Notes: generated by a model from the letters alone, not told the origin. 60,690 nucleotides of DNA from Clostridiales bacterium (GCA_020859985.1 JAJBVD010000047.1:1-60690), one strand, 5' to 3'. Positions 1-7,830 are shown, numbered from the stretch's first letter. A program made the numbers and translations.

Positions 1-2
1 AT

Positions 3-116
3 AATGAGATTGTCACTACGGAAACGATAGACAAGCTATGCGAATATTTCCAGTGTCAGCCGGATGAGATATTAGAATTTATACCGAATGAACATGAAAA
101 AGAGCGGCTGCAGTAG
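3..116 (+). CDS. C-terminal end of a Cro/CI-type HTH regulator (partial)
   Basis: The window opens inside a reading frame that ends in TAG at 114-116. The visible 37 residues (TIDKLCEYFQCQPDEILEFI near the centre) match the last helix and tail of small YozG-like Cro/CI helix-turn-helix proteins, where a TLDKICxxLxCQPxDLLEY-type segment follows the recognition helix. Only the end is present, so the DNA target and full length are unknown. It points right and converges on the minus-strand run of small genes that follows. Confidence 0.6.
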   Translation, partial: NEIVTTETIDKLCEYFQCQPDEILEFIPNEHEKERLQ

Positions 117-124
117 TCGCTCTT
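94..124 (-). terminator. Hairpin terminator of the leftmost minus-strand operon
   Basis: AAGAGCG at 100-106 pairs with CGCTCTT at 118-124. Read on the minus strand the stem is followed by a run of five T, as in a Rho-independent terminator. It overlaps the end of the convergent HTH gene. Confidence 0.5.
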
Positions 125-170
125 AGATATTAAATGAGTTGAGTTTAATCTGAAAAGCTGGAAGTTATCA

Positions 171-380
171 CTATTCATCATTTCCCGAATGGTACGCTAA
201 CAGCCACTTCACAAAAGCTGCAATCCATATTAAAGCAGTAATAACATTCAATATAAAGAAACCAGTGGAGTGATCATATTCTTTATCCATAAAACCGACT
301 ATTACTCTGAGCGACCAAATAACTGCGCATAATCCGTAACTTACTAAAGTGATTCGTTTTGGCTTTTTCATAGTATTCAT
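171..380 (-). CDS. Small two-helix membrane protein
   Basis: An open frame of about 70 residues with two hydrophobic stretches (ITLVSYGLCAVIWSLRVIV and FFILNVITALIWIAAFV) and a short charged tail. It follows the 64-residue membrane protein gene on the same strand with a short gap. The start is uncertain: ATG at 380 or 371 are the best candidates and an in-frame TTG lies at 425; none has a strong ribosome binding site. No family is recognised. It is probably co-transcribed with the upstream GNAT genes. Confidence 0.45.
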   Translation of the reverse strand: MNTMKKPKRITLVSYGLCAVIWSLRVIVGFMDKEYDHSTGFFILNVITALIWIAAFVKWLLAYHSGNDE

Positions 381-441
381 CTCAGTTTCAAAATTTCCGA
401 TTCTTCGTTCTGCACAATTCTCCAATAAACTGGAAGTTGCA

Positions 442-636
442 TTATTCCTCGTTCTTCATTTCCTCGCTTTTATTCTCTTTACTGCGTCTTATCAATCCAC
501 CGATCAAGTCAATGATTCCCGAACACAACCATGTGATACCAATTACAGTTTTATCTACCCATAACATTAATAGCGACCCGAGAATAAATATTGCCGCCAA
601 AAAAAATAGTACCTTGCTGTTTCCTTTTCTGTTCAT
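442..636 (-). CDS. Small two-helix membrane protein
   Basis: A 64-residue protein with two membrane segments (VLFFLAAIFILGSLLMLWV and IGITWLCSGIIDLIGGLI) and a highly charged Lys/Glu tail. A GAGGG ribosome binding site sits a few bases before the ATG at 636, which supports it as a real gene. It lies 38 bp after the GNAT gene that ends at 675. Function is not recognisable from sequence. Confidence 0.55.
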   Translation of the reverse strand: MNRKGNSKVLFFLAAIFILGSLLMLWVDKTVIGITWLCSGIIDLIGGLIRRSKENKSEEMKNEE

Positions 637-674
637 AATTATCCCTCATAAATTCCGATTTGTAAGCACCTGAC

Positions 675-1151
675 TCATCGCAACCGACAAAGCATGATAT
701 ATTCTTCCTCATTTTCATCGACGATTTCAAAACCGACATTGAGGTACATTTTCACAGCATAATTCGCTTTTTGTACGGATAGTGAAGCTTGCTTATACCC
801 TCGTTCTCTTAGAATATTAAGAATTTCATTCATCATGGAAGTACCAATTCCCCTGCCACGATATTCTTTGTATAAAGATATGGCAATGGACGGAGTGTCG
901 TTATCTATATGACCATAGTCATTCATAATGCGCGCCCAAACAGAACCGACAACTGTATTATCAACTTCCGCGGCTAAACCTATATCGTCTTTTTTCTTGC
1001 CAAAATCGGCTATGTATACCTGTAATTCTGGCTGATTGATAATTGATTTTGGCGGTGCAGGCACTCCCTCCGGCACAAAGATAGCTTCGTACAAAAAATC
1101 TTGAAGCAAGCTATATTCTCCCTTTGATAGTGTTCTAATGTTATAATTCAT
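675..1151 (-). CDS. GNAT family N-acetyltransferase
   Basis: A 158-residue GNAT-fold acetyltransferase, expected to move an acetyl group from acetyl-CoA to an amine on a small molecule or protein in the cytoplasm. The acetyl-CoA loop (motif A) is visible as YKEYRGRGIGTSMMNEIL at about residues 95-112, followed by a beta strand and a C-terminal YLNVGFEIV segment typical of the family. A GAGGAA ribosome binding site precedes the ATG at 1151. It has a GNAT neighbour upstream on the same strand and small membrane proteins downstream. The substrate cannot be told. Confidence 0.8.
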   Translation of the reverse strand: MNYNIRTLSKGEYSLLQDFLYEAIFVPEGVPAPPKSIINQPELQVYIADFGKKKDDIGLAAEVDNTVVGSVWARIMNDYGHIDNDTPSIAISLYKEYRGRGIGTSMMNEILNILRERGYKQASLSVQKANYAVKMYLNVGFEIVDENEEEYIMLCRLR

Positions 1152-1214
1152 AAGTTCCTCTTGTAACTTCCGATCTGTCGCTTTGTTTTAATCTTTCTGT
1201 AAAGCTAGAATTTA

Positions 1215-1631
1215 TCAAGTGATATGCTTTGATAAAAAATACTTGCATAGTTTTGGATTTTTATCTTCTCGAATGAATTCAACAGTATACCCAAGTTTCT
1301 TATAGAATTCAGGTGCTTGAAATCCGAAAGTCGTGAGTGTGATCTTATCATATCCTGCATTTTGAAAAGCTTCCTCAACTGCTGAAACGAGCTTGCTTCC
1401 CAATCCGCATTTTCTATGAGCTTTATGTATGATCAAATCACCTATATGCACCTCATTGTAATATGCACGACCTGTAATAACGCCTAATATTTCACCATCA
1501 TCGCTTTCGGCGATAAAACAGAATTCATTAAAATTCAAATCAACATTGTTCTGCTCGCCATAAGCTGAGAATTCTTCGTTGATAAAGTTGCCTATTCTGC
1601 TATCTTCTTCATTTACACGTTTTATATTCAT
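1215..1631 (-). CDS. GNAT family N-acetyltransferase
   Basis: A 138-residue GNAT protein. Motif A is visible as HKAHRKCGLGSKLVSAVE near residues 69-86 and the C-terminal FYKKLGYTVEF segment completes the fold. A cysteine replaces the usual arginine or glutamine in the Q/R-x-x-G-x-G loop, which is tolerated in some members. GGGTGATT before the ATG at 1631 may serve as a ribosome binding site. The gene is about 60 bp upstream of the second GNAT gene, so the two are probably one operon. The two GNATs are not close copies of each other. Substrate unknown. Confidence 0.75.
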   Translation of the reverse strand: MNIKRVNEEDSRIGNFINEEFSAYGEQNNVDLNFNEFCFIAESDDGEILGVITGRAYYNEVHIGDLIIHKAHRKCGLGSKLVSAVEEAFQNAGYDKITLTTFGFQAPEFYKKLGYTVEFIREDKNPKLCKYFLSKHIT

Positions 1632-1789
1632 TATTAATCACCCTATAAATGAAATATCGAAATTCATCATGCAAATCCCGATTTTTTACTTTACTTAGCA
1701 TCCACGACAAATGAGAATATAGGCTGCCTTTTCTCATTTAATAAAACTCCAGATTGATGCTGGAATCGGATATAGCAGCCAGAGCTTAT

Positions 1790-1930
1790 TTATTTTTCAA
1801 AAAATCCGGCAATTGCAAAGCCTAAACCGAGTGCGCCGAGCAGCAGTGTTATCATTTCCATTCCGGTTGATGAAAGTGCAAACACAATGGCAAAAAGTAA
1901 AATTGCAATTCCAAGTCCGATCTTTTTCAT
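1790..1930 (-). CDS. 46-residue hydrophobic membrane peptide
   Basis: A short gene with ATG at 1928-1930 and TAA at 1790-1792. The product begins MKKIGLGIAILLFAIVFA, then has a second hydrophobic segment (MITLLLGALGLGFAIAGF) and ends in FFEK. A strong GGAGGG ribosome binding site lies 8 bases before the ATG and a consensus-like promoter (1992-2020) lies upstream, so expression is well supported. The family is not recognised; two-helix peptides of this kind can be structural membrane peptides or toxins, but nothing here decides it. Confidence 0.55.
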   Translation of the reverse strand: MKKIGLGIAILLFAIVFALSSTGMEMITLLLGALGLGFAIAGFFEK

Positions 1931-1991
1931 AGCAGTTCCCTCCATTCGATTCTGTCACGAATCAAACATCTCGTTTATTCTATACAATTTC

Positions 1992-2020
1992 ATGATAACA
2001 TATCGGATTTTTTCTGACAA
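1992..2020 (-). promoter_or_regulatory. Promoter of the 46-residue membrane peptide gene
   Basis: On the minus strand TTGTCA (2015-2020) is followed after 17 bp by TATCAT (1992-1997), a sigma-70/sigma-A type pair 60 bp before the ATG at 1930. It lies just outside the satellite's last gene. Confidence 0.5.
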
Positions 2021-2071
2021 TACAGGGATTTCTTAAGATTTTCGGATGGTCTTTTCGTGACTTACAGGTAC

Positions 2072-2383
2072 CTATTCTTTCCGCCTGCAGTACAGCGTCA
2101 GGTCAGCCTTGTACCCCTCGAACGTGTCAATGCGGATGATCTCATATAGCTGCCCACGGAAACTTATCACATGATCTGTTGTCACGTCCGTGCGGTAGCT
2201 GATCTGGAATAATACCTGTTCCTCAACCTGCGTTGTTACGCCGTACAGTTCCTTCATAGACAGCTGCCGGAAATACGCCCACACCGGGGCGGCTATGGCC
2301 TCATAGGAAACGATGCTGTTCCCGTTTTCATCGTGAGTATAGGTTTTTGCAAGGATTTCAATTTTCTTGTCTTTCAGCTTCAT
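2072..2383 (-). CDS. Phage head closure (head-tail adaptor) protein
   Basis: A 103-residue protein starting MKLKDKKIEILAKTYTHDEN and ending in a tyrosine- and basic-rich strand (YKADLTLYCRRKE). The pattern of a short N-terminal strand, a central Q/E-rich strand region (EEQVLFQISYRTDVT) and a D-x-I-xF-RGQLYEI motif is that of the SPP1 gp16 / Phage_H_T_join head-closure family, which plugs the portal after packaging and forms the docking surface for the tail. The ATG at 2383 lies one base after the terminase stop codon, implying translational coupling. It is the last gene of the element; a phage would continue here with tail genes, but the sequence moves to the AT-rich flank. Confidence 0.8.
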   Translation of the reverse strand: MKLKDKKIEILAKTYTHDENGNSIVSYEAIAAPVWAYFRQLSMKELYGVTTQVEEQVLFQISYRTDVTTDHVISFRGQLYEIIRIDTFEGYKADLTLYCRRKE

Positions 2384-2384
2384 G

Positions 2385-4025
2385 CTAAATCGCCCCCGTA
2401 TATTCATTATAGTGTTCATAAAGCCCCACATAGCAGTCAAGCAGAGCAGCCGCGCCGTCTATGCGCTGTTTGGGACTCTGGTTTTTAATCGGTACAATGT
2501 TGCCGTTCCGGTCGGTCTGTATGCCGGTATTTGTCAGGCACCACTTCAGGATTGGATTGTTGTTATAAATAACTTTGTGTGCTTTCAGGTCAGCCCCTAA
2601 CATCTGCATGGGCAGGGACAGCGTTTTTGCTCCCTGGATACAGCGCACCATCGTAAAACCCTGCATCTGCATCTCTTCCACAAAATACCGCGCGGAATAG
2701 CTGTCATAATAAACCCATGCCGGGAAAAGATCATATTTCTTTACCGTTTCCACAAACCATGCCGTCACGTCGCTGTAGTTGATGGAATTCCCGGCGCACA
2801 GGCGCAAAAGGCCGCGTGCCGCCCATTTGTCATAAGGTATCTTGTCCTGTGTGACGCGCTCCTGGAGACTGTCAGCGGGCAGCCAATACATTTGCGTAAT
2901 ATATTTTTTGTCGCTTCCGCGCTTCATCAGTAGCAGGCTTGCGCAGGTCAGGTCTGTCGTGATGGACAGGTCAGCGCCGCCGATGCAGTACGCGCCCCTG
3001 AAATTTTCAAGGTCGAACGTATCGGTGTTATTGATGGCGTCAAAGGACAGCCACGCCGAATGCACGGTCTCCCGGATATTGAATTCCTTACAGAGCACGC
3101 CGGACAGGTCGTTTGGGCTTTGCTTTGCCCGTTCCACCTTTAGCTGTAAATCGTCCGGCTTTTTGATATGCCCCAAAGATGGATTGGCTTTCATCCATGC
3201 GCCGGGGTCGCTCCATTCCGTCCGCCGGTCCAGTTCATACAGCACGGGCAGGAAGCTGTCATCTGTGATCACGCCGTCCGCCACTTCGCAGGCGTGGTTA
3301 TACATATCGTCAAAGATGCATTCGCGCACTGTTCCCGCCGTTGTTATCATGACAAGCAGCGGCTGCCGCCGTGCTGATTGGCTCTGGCGCATGACTTCAT
3401 AAAGTTTTCTGTCCTTTATGCCGTGCAGTTCATCCATGATGACAAAGCTTGCGTTCAGTCCGTCCAGGCTGTCAGAGTTGCGGGAAAGCGGCTGCAGCTT
3501 GCTCATGGTCGGGATAAAATACAGGTCGGATTTGCGCTTTCTGATATGCTTTGAAAGCTCCAGTGACTGCTTTACCATATTGTGGCACTCATCGAATAAA
3601 AGCCGCGCCTGCGCGTACTTTGTCGCCGTGCTGTAAACCTCTGCGCCGCCCTCGCCATCCGCAATCAGCATATACAGGGCAAGCCCCGCAAGCAGGGTGC
3701 TTTTCCCGTTCTTTCGCCCCACAAGGAAGAATGCTTCCCGGTAGCGGCGCAGGCCTGTTTCCGGGTCGATAAACCCGAAAAGTGCCTGGATGAATGCTTT
3801 CTGGAACAGTTCCAGCCGGACAGGTCGCCCCGCCCATTCGCCTTTTGAGTGGCGGCAAAAACGCTCTATAAAATCAATCGGGCGGGTTGCCCGCGCCTCA
3901 TCGAACACATAACACCCCGGCGTTTGGCTCTCTGCGGCCAGCCGCGAATATACCTCTTTGATACGCCGACAGGCGGGGATTTCTCCCCGCATAATCAGAC
4001 TGTTGTACTCTGTGATATAGTTCAT
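2385..4025 (-). CDS. terL: Phage terminase large subunit
   Basis: A 546-residue TerL of the phage terminase-like (YmfN/Terminase_1) group: an ATPase that drives DNA into the prohead, with a C-terminal RNase H-like nuclease that cuts the concatemer. The Walker A-like loop is GRKNGKSTLLAGLALYML near residue 105 and the Walker B strand is FVIMDELHG. The C-terminal nuclease region contains the acidic GGADLSITTDLT and YYDSYSARYF segments. The start at 4025 is preferred over an upstream extension because GGGAG lies just before it and the upstream gene ends at 4028. Length is normal for a complete TerL. Confidence 0.92.
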   Translation of the reverse strand: MNYITEYNSLIMRGEIPACRRIKEVYSRLAAESQTPGCYVFDEARATRPIDFIERFCRHSKGEWAGRPVRLELFQKAFIQALFGFIDPETGLRRYREAFFLVGRKNGKSTLLAGLALYMLIADGEGGAEVYSTATKYAQARLLFDECHNMVKQSLELSKHIRKRKSDLYFIPTMSKLQPLSRNSDSLDGLNASFVIMDELHGIKDRKLYEVMRQSQSARRQPLLVMITTAGTVRECIFDDMYNHACEVADGVITDDSFLPVLYELDRRTEWSDPGAWMKANPSLGHIKKPDDLQLKVERAKQSPNDLSGVLCKEFNIRETVHSAWLSFDAINNTDTFDLENFRGAYCIGGADLSITTDLTCASLLLMKRGSDKKYITQMYWLPADSLQERVTQDKIPYDKWAARGLLRLCAGNSINYSDVTAWFVETVKKYDLFPAWVYYDSYSARYFVEEMQMQGFTMVRCIQGAKTLSLPMQMLGADLKAHKVIYNNNPILKWCLTNTGIQTDRNGNIVPIKNQSPKQRIDGAAALLDCYVGLYEHYNEYTGAI

Positions 4026-4027
4026 GC

Positions 4028-4237
4028 TTATTCTCCCAGGTTGGCAAAGGCAAGCAGCGGGTCGCTGTCGTCTGGCGCTTCTTCTTTTGCGCAAAGGCTG
4101 TTGTATTCCTTCACGGCGGCAAGGTAGAGCCGCATAAGGCTTGCATATTCTTTGCTGTCATCGTCTCCGCTGCATGCGTTTATGCGGCCCTGCAGCAAGG
4201 TGATCTGCGCTTTCAGGAAGTCAAGCTGTTCGTTCAT
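4028..4237 (-). CDS. Small protein between HNH and TerL, possible packaging factor
   Basis: About 69 residues from ATG 4237; in-frame ATG 4243 and GTG 4252 are alternative starts, but GAGGAAG is best spaced for 4237. The sequence is mainly helical (EQLDFLKAQITLLQGRINAC, then a SLMRLYLAAVKEYNSL helix) with a proline/aspartate-rich tail. It overlaps the end of the preceding 76-residue gene and ends 2 bp before terL. The position is where small terminase subunits usually lie, but no recognisable HTH of the common TerS families is visible. Function unknown. Confidence 0.6.
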   Translation of the reverse strand: MNEQLDFLKAQITLLQGRINACSGDDDSKEYASLMRLYLAAVKEYNSLCAKEEAPDDSDPLLAFANLGE

Positions 4238-4451
4238 CCGCATCTTCCTCACTTTCCTCTTTTAAAAGCTGGAGCAGGGCAAGCTGCGCCGGGACATATG
4301 CGGCTGACAGCTGTGCGATTTCATCCTCCCCGCCTGAATAGGGCAGATACTCATTAAGGCATTTTCTCAGCCGCATGGTGATATTCATCAGGTTTGTGAT
4401 AGCGTTGGTTCTCTCTGCAAGGTAAGTTTTTCTGCTTCTGTTCTTATTCAT
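4221..4451 (-). CDS. Small helical protein upstream of TerL, small-terminase candidate
   Basis: A 76-residue protein starting MNKNRSRKTYLAERTNAITN. It has a basic N-terminus, a helix containing NITMRLRKCLNEYL and a second helix (AAYVPAQLALLQLLKEE) before an acidic tail. The ATG at 4451 overlaps the HNH stop region by 8 bp and its own end overlaps the next gene, so it is part of the packaging operon. A basic, helix-rich protein directly upstream of terL is a candidate DNA-recognition subunit, but this is inference from position only. Confidence 0.65.
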   Translation of the reverse strand: MNKNRSRKTYLAERTNAITNLMNITMRLRKCLNEYLPYSGGEDEIAQLSAAYVPAQLALLQLLKEESEEDADERTA

Positions 4452-4746
4452 GGCAATTTTTCCTTTCTTTGATTAAGTTTCCTTCTGCGTCAAACGCAAG
4501 CCCTTCTGTGACAGCGCCGCCGGTACCAAAATGTTCCCGGTTATGGCATTCCATGCACAGGGCTTCCAGGTTCTCCGCATTCAGGGTGATTTCCGGGTTA
4601 TTGATATTTGCGGACGTGATATACCGCTTGTGGTGGGCGATCTCTGCGGGGCCGCCGCACCGCTCACAGATATAATTTTTTGAAAGCAGGTATGTCCGCG
4701 ACAGCCGCCTCCATTGTCTGGAATGGTAGAATTCTTTTTGCGTCAT
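4444..4746 (-). CDS. HNH endonuclease (packaging-associated)
   Basis: A 100-residue HNH nuclease. The zinc knuckles are CERC and CMEC, the catalytic strand carries EIAHHKRYI and the helix has ECHNREHFG, giving the His-Asn-His signature. In HK97-like phages and capsid-forming satellites a small HNH protein next to the terminase is needed for specific cutting of concatemeric DNA. Here it sits between the connector and the small packaging proteins and overlaps both neighbours by a few bases (ATG at 4746, connector stop at 4743). Confidence 0.9.
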   Translation of the reverse strand: MTQKEFYHSRQWRRLSRTYLLSKNYICERCGGPAEIAHHKRYITSANINNPEITLNAENLEALCMECHNREHFGTGGAVTEGLAFDAEGNLIKERKNCHE

Positions 4747-5012
4747 GACAGCTCCCTCTCCGCGCTTAACGCCTTTAACAGGCAGTCAATGACGCGCTGA
4801 AGTTTGTCTGTGTCTGCATTCTCCCCATAGTACCATTGCCAGAGGATGAACCGCCCGGCGGTCAGGGCGACGGGGGAATAGTCCCCGTCTGTCCTGTAGC
4901 CCGTCGTATGGTAGAGATAATCCGGCAATGCTGCAATCAGGGCTTCGATTTCGCTGTCATTGTCTGTTCCGTCAATTCGCAGGATGTTTCTTGCTTCGTC
5001 AATTTCAAACAT
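4743..5012 (-). CDS. Phage head-tail connector (gp6-like DNA packaging protein)
   Basis: An 89-residue protein starting MFEIDEARNILRIDGTDND. The N-terminal DxxR-xYLRIDG-like motif, the DxEIEALIAALPDYL helix and the FILWQWYYGENAD segment match the HK97 gp6-like connector family that forms a ring under the portal. The start at 5012 is chosen because GGGGGAAA precedes it; an upstream in-frame extension has no family similarity and runs into the capsid gene end. It lies directly after the capsid gene, the standard position. Confidence 0.82.
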   Translation of the reverse strand: MFEIDEARNILRIDGTDNDSEIEALIAALPDYLYHTTGYRTDGDYSPVALTAGRFILWQWYYGENADTDKLQRVIDCLLKALSAERELS

Positions 5013-5032
5013 TGCCGTTTCCCCCGCTTTCC

Positions 5033-6523
5033 TTACGCTGCGGTAACTTCGATTTTCACGAATGCGCCGGGGACGATGGGCTTGCCGTCCGCGATGCACA
5101 GCGCCCGGAAATCAATCAGGCCGCTGGTAAAGCCGCTTTCCCTGCTTACCTCTACGGCTACGCCCTGCGGGATATTCACGCCATAGTGGCGGAAATTCCC
5201 GAAAATCACGGTGCCTGCAGGGATATTATCGTCAAGGACGATAGGAAAGCCGAACAGACGGCGCACACTGCCGCTTTCCGTGTCAGTAAAGATATACCGC
5301 CCGTCATTGTCCTTGAGCGGGTATACCTGCCCGAACAGGGTAGCCGTACTCATGGCAAATTTCGCGCCGCCCGCATACCCGGCGGGCAGCAGGGCGATAG
5401 CAGAAAGCAGGTTGTCAGCGGCCAGGGCCGTTGTGGAAATGGTATTGTCATCCGTCCAGTCAATGCCGGATAAGATTCCGACGGGCTGCCCTTCGCCGCT
5501 TCCTTCGACGATGGCCGCACCGATCGCATCCGCGATGGAGCTGCGCAGTTCCTGCGTGATATAGCTTTCAAAGGCTGCGATATCCATGCGGCGGGCGGCG
5601 GCACTCATGGAAATCACTTTGATAAGTTCAAGGCCGCTGAACGTCACGGCGGTAGTCGTCACGTTGGTTCGGTCAACCGCAGTGCCCTCAACGTGCCAGC
5701 TTGCCGCATCGGTCGGGGTACCGACAGGTACGGACAGGTTGGACGGCACGTTGAAAATGCGCACTTCATTGTAAAGGCCGTTGATGTTACGCGCCTGTTT
5801 TACAACCTCATTCAGGGTCTGCGTGGGGATGACGGCGGCGCTGTTCGACAGGGTGTTGAAGCTGTCCGCGCGTTTTTCTGCCTGTGCCGCTGTAAAAGCG
5901 CGGTTTTCGCTTTCGGTCAGTTCGCGCCCCAGCAGCTTCTTGAAGAATGCACTGCGGTATTCCGGGGTTGCGTGGGTGTCAGGGTTTGCCTGTGCCGCAT
6001 TCAGCACGGCGCTTTCAATGGGATTAAAATTGTTCATAACATGTTCCTTTCCGGCGTTTCTCGCCTGTACGTTGGTTTGTGGATATGCTGCCCGGTTTAC
6101 GATGGAAATTTCATAAACCGCTGCGATCTGTGTGATTGTGCGCTCCCGCGCCTGTTCGTCATAGGCCTGTGCTCCGATGTCAAAGGCGAATGACATTTCT
6201 GACAGGTCGCCGCGCCTTACTGCTTCATAAACGCTGCGCCCCTGTTCGGTGTCGGGCAGTTCCGCCCGCATTTCAAGCCCGGTTTCCGTCACGGTCAGGG
6301 ACAGTGTTTTCGGGCTTTTCGCAAGGGGGATTCCGCGCCCGTCGTGGTTGATTAACAGAGCGATATTTTCAAGGTTTACGCCGTCCAGCGCATCCCTTGT
6401 TATCCGCTCCGTATAGCCTCCCATGTCGGCGGGGCTGTCAAATACAATGGCTGTCCCCTCTACGATCAGCGGCTTTTGTGCCGCCCGGACGTTATATGCC
6501 CGTGTCTGTGTCTGGTTCTGCAT
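5033..6523 (-). CDS. Prohead protease fused to HK97-type major capsid protein
   Basis: A 496-residue in-frame fusion. Residues 1 to about 155 are an HK97-type prohead serine protease: GTAIVFDSPADMGGYTERI start, catalytic His60 in ALLINHD and Ser111 in LSEMSFAFD. Residues about 163-496 are an HK97-fold capsid protein: N-terminal helical scaffold-like (delta) region, then AAVIPTQTLNEVVKQARN, SWHVEGTAVDR and the QPVGILSG loop, ending in FRALCIADGKPIVPGAFV. The gene overlaps the portal stop by about 30 bp. An internal ATG with its own ribosome binding site (see 6035-6052) could also give free capsid protein. Confidence 0.93.
   Translation of the reverse strand: MQNQTQTRAYNVRAAQKPLIVEGTAIVFDSPADMGGYTERITRDALDGVNLENIALLINHDGRGIPLAKSPKTLSLTVTETGLEMRAELPDTEQGRSVYEAVRRGDLSEMSFAFDIGAQAYDEQARERTITQIAAVYEISIVNRAAYPQTNVQARNAGKEHVMNNFNPIESAVLNAAQANPDTHATPEYRSAFFKKLLGRELTESENRAFTAAQAEKRADSFNTLSNSAAVIPTQTLNEVVKQARNINGLYNEVRIFNVPSNLSVPVGTPTDAASWHVEGTAVDRTNVTTTAVTFSGLELIKVISMSAAARRMDIAAFESYITQELRSSIADAIGAAIVEGSGEGQPVGILSGIDWTDDNTISTTALAADNLLSAIALLPAGYAGGAKFAMSTATLFGQVYPLKDNDGRYIFTDTESGSVRRLFGFPIVLDDNIPAGTVIFGNFRHYGVNIPQGVAVEVSRESGFTSGLIDFRALCIADGKPIVPGAFVKIEVTAA
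6035..6052 (-). promoter_or_regulatory. Internal ribosome binding site and start inside the protease-capsid gene
   Basis: On the minus strand GGAAAGGAAC (6043-6052) lies about 8 bases before an in-frame ATG at 6037 (Met163), exactly at the protease/capsid boundary. This would allow separate synthesis of the capsid protein beginning MNNFNPIES alongside the fusion. Confidence 0.55.
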
Positions 6524-7640
6524 TTTGTTTTACCTCGCTTTCTTCCAGCTGGTATGCGTCCGCCTTGTCCGCGGCCACATAGTTTAGGGATTGCAGGCGT
6601 TTTTCCCCGTCCTTTACTTCGGGCAGGGCAAGCAGCCTGCGTGCTTCATTTATTGAGATCACGCCGAATGGCAGTAACTCACGCAACAGTGAGATACGGG
6701 TCGCCGCGCTGGAGAATTCCAGCCGCTCCGCCGTAAATTTGATTTCCGCCCCGCATTTGCGGGAGAATTCAAGGCTTGCCTGTATTGCAAACGGCTCTAC
6801 CATGCTTTCATAGAACGCCGCGAATTCATCTTCTGTGTATTCCCCGGCGACGATTTTCGGGGAAATCCCCAGGTAAGCACAGATTTGTCTGTTTATACTT
6901 TCCGTCACGTCAGACGGCACGCTGTAGGCGCTTTGTGCCGTCGGCACGAATTCAAACCGCTGGTCGGTGGCCGCAATGCCACCATTGTTCGCGGGGTTGA
7001 AATAGTCAGAAACAAACTGTTCCTTTTCCGCTTTTACCTGCGCCGGGTTGACAAGGCTTGTGAATTTCAGCACGCCCCGGATGTTCGTTGCGTTTTTTAC
7101 CGCCGCCCCGGTCGCTTCGGTCAGCGTGTGTGCCGTGTCAATCAGCGGGTACAGCGGCGCATTGTCGCTGCCCAGCAGTTCATTTGTGGAATAATGACGG
7201 CGCAGGTGGATAAGGTCGGAGTATGGCAGCAGCACGTCTTTCCCATCCGTGAAAATCATGCGCGTGTAGATTGTGCCGTCCTGCGCCCCGATAAACTCCA
7301 CGCTTGCCGGGGTCAGAGGGTAGAATGCCGCAATGCCCCGTTCGCGCTGTATGAGGATAAAGGCGTTGTTTGTGGAATAATACGCCGTCGCCGACTTATA
7401 CAGCAGGTCATAGGCCGTCATATAAGGGTTAGGCGTATTTTGAAGCAGGTTTTCCACATCGGCCCGGCTGCAATGCGCCTGCAGCTTTGCCGTGTGCCGC
7501 GCGATCGCGTCAACCGCTCCCCGGAATGCCGCGTTCCCGTATGCCGTCCCGGAAAAAGCGGTAAAGCCGCTCTGTATTTCTATGGATATCCCATGCGGTG
7601 GTTCCTGTTTTCTTTTGAACAGCTTTTGTAATGCGTTCAT
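6492..7640 (-). CDS. Phage portal protein (HK97 family)
   Basis: A 382-residue portal, the dodecameric ring through which DNA enters the head. Typical features are the early AYGNAAFRGAVDAIARHTA segment, LLQNTPNPYMTAYDLLYKSA, NAFILIQRERG, and the RICAYLG-like NRQICAYLGISPKIVAGEY motif with a C-terminal INEARRLLALPEV helix. AGGAG lies 8 bases before the ATG at 7640. It is the first structural gene after the non-coding stretch that follows the primase. Length is complete for the family. Confidence 0.93.
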   Translation of the reverse strand: MNALQKLFKRKQEPPHGISIEIQSGFTAFSGTAYGNAAFRGAVDAIARHTAKLQAHCSRADVENLLQNTPNPYMTAYDLLYKSATAYYSTNNAFILIQRERGIAAFYPLTPASVEFIGAQDGTIYTRMIFTDGKDVLLPYSDLIHLRRHYSTNELLGSDNAPLYPLIDTAHTLTEATGAAVKNATNIRGVLKFTSLVNPAQVKAEKEQFVSDYFNPANNGGIAATDQRFEFVPTAQSAYSVPSDVTESINRQICAYLGISPKIVAGEYTEDEFAAFYESMVEPFAIQASLEFSRKCGAEIKFTAERLEFSSAATRISLLRELLPFGVISINEARRLLALPEVKDGEKRLQSLNYVAADKADAYQLEESEVKQNAEPDTDTGI

Positions 7641-7738
7641 GGTTTTGCTCCTCTCTGAAAATTAATTTCCCGTGTGGGGGAAAAATGAACTCCGGCACCG
7701 GTGTCTGGCGGCCGGCTTTTTCATGCGCCGGTGGGGGA

Positions 7739-7830
7739 GTGACGGGCAGTGACGGCTGTAAGAAACTTTCCCTCGTAAAACCGCTTTTTTCATTTGGAAA
7801 AGTTTCCTGTTAAACGTCACTTGCCGTCAC
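7739..7830. other. Inverted-repeat region beside the primase gene, candidate replication origin
   Basis: The roughly 200 bp between the primase stop and the portal start (7641-7840) has no gene. It holds two direct GTGACGG motifs (7739-7745 and 7749-7755) and the inverse pair CGTCAC/CCGTCAC (7815-7820 and 7824-7830), so the arms GTGACGGGCAGTGACG and CGTCACTTGCCGTCAC form an imperfect inverted repeat. Inside it GAAACTTTCC (7762-7771) mirrors GGAAAAGTTTC (7796-7806). Iteron-like repeats beside a primase-helicase gene are what a satellite origin looks like; an operator or processing site is possible too. Confidence 0.45.

Noticed and set aside
1709-1739. AAATGAGAA/TTCTCATTT hairpin as a terminator
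   Set aside because: There is no T-run after the stem on either strand and the arms are AT-rich; it is too weak to list.
2842-3402. Long plus-strand open frames across the terminase, capsid and portal genes
   Set aside because: They lie fully opposite strongly recognisable phage proteins and have no ribosome binding sites or family features.
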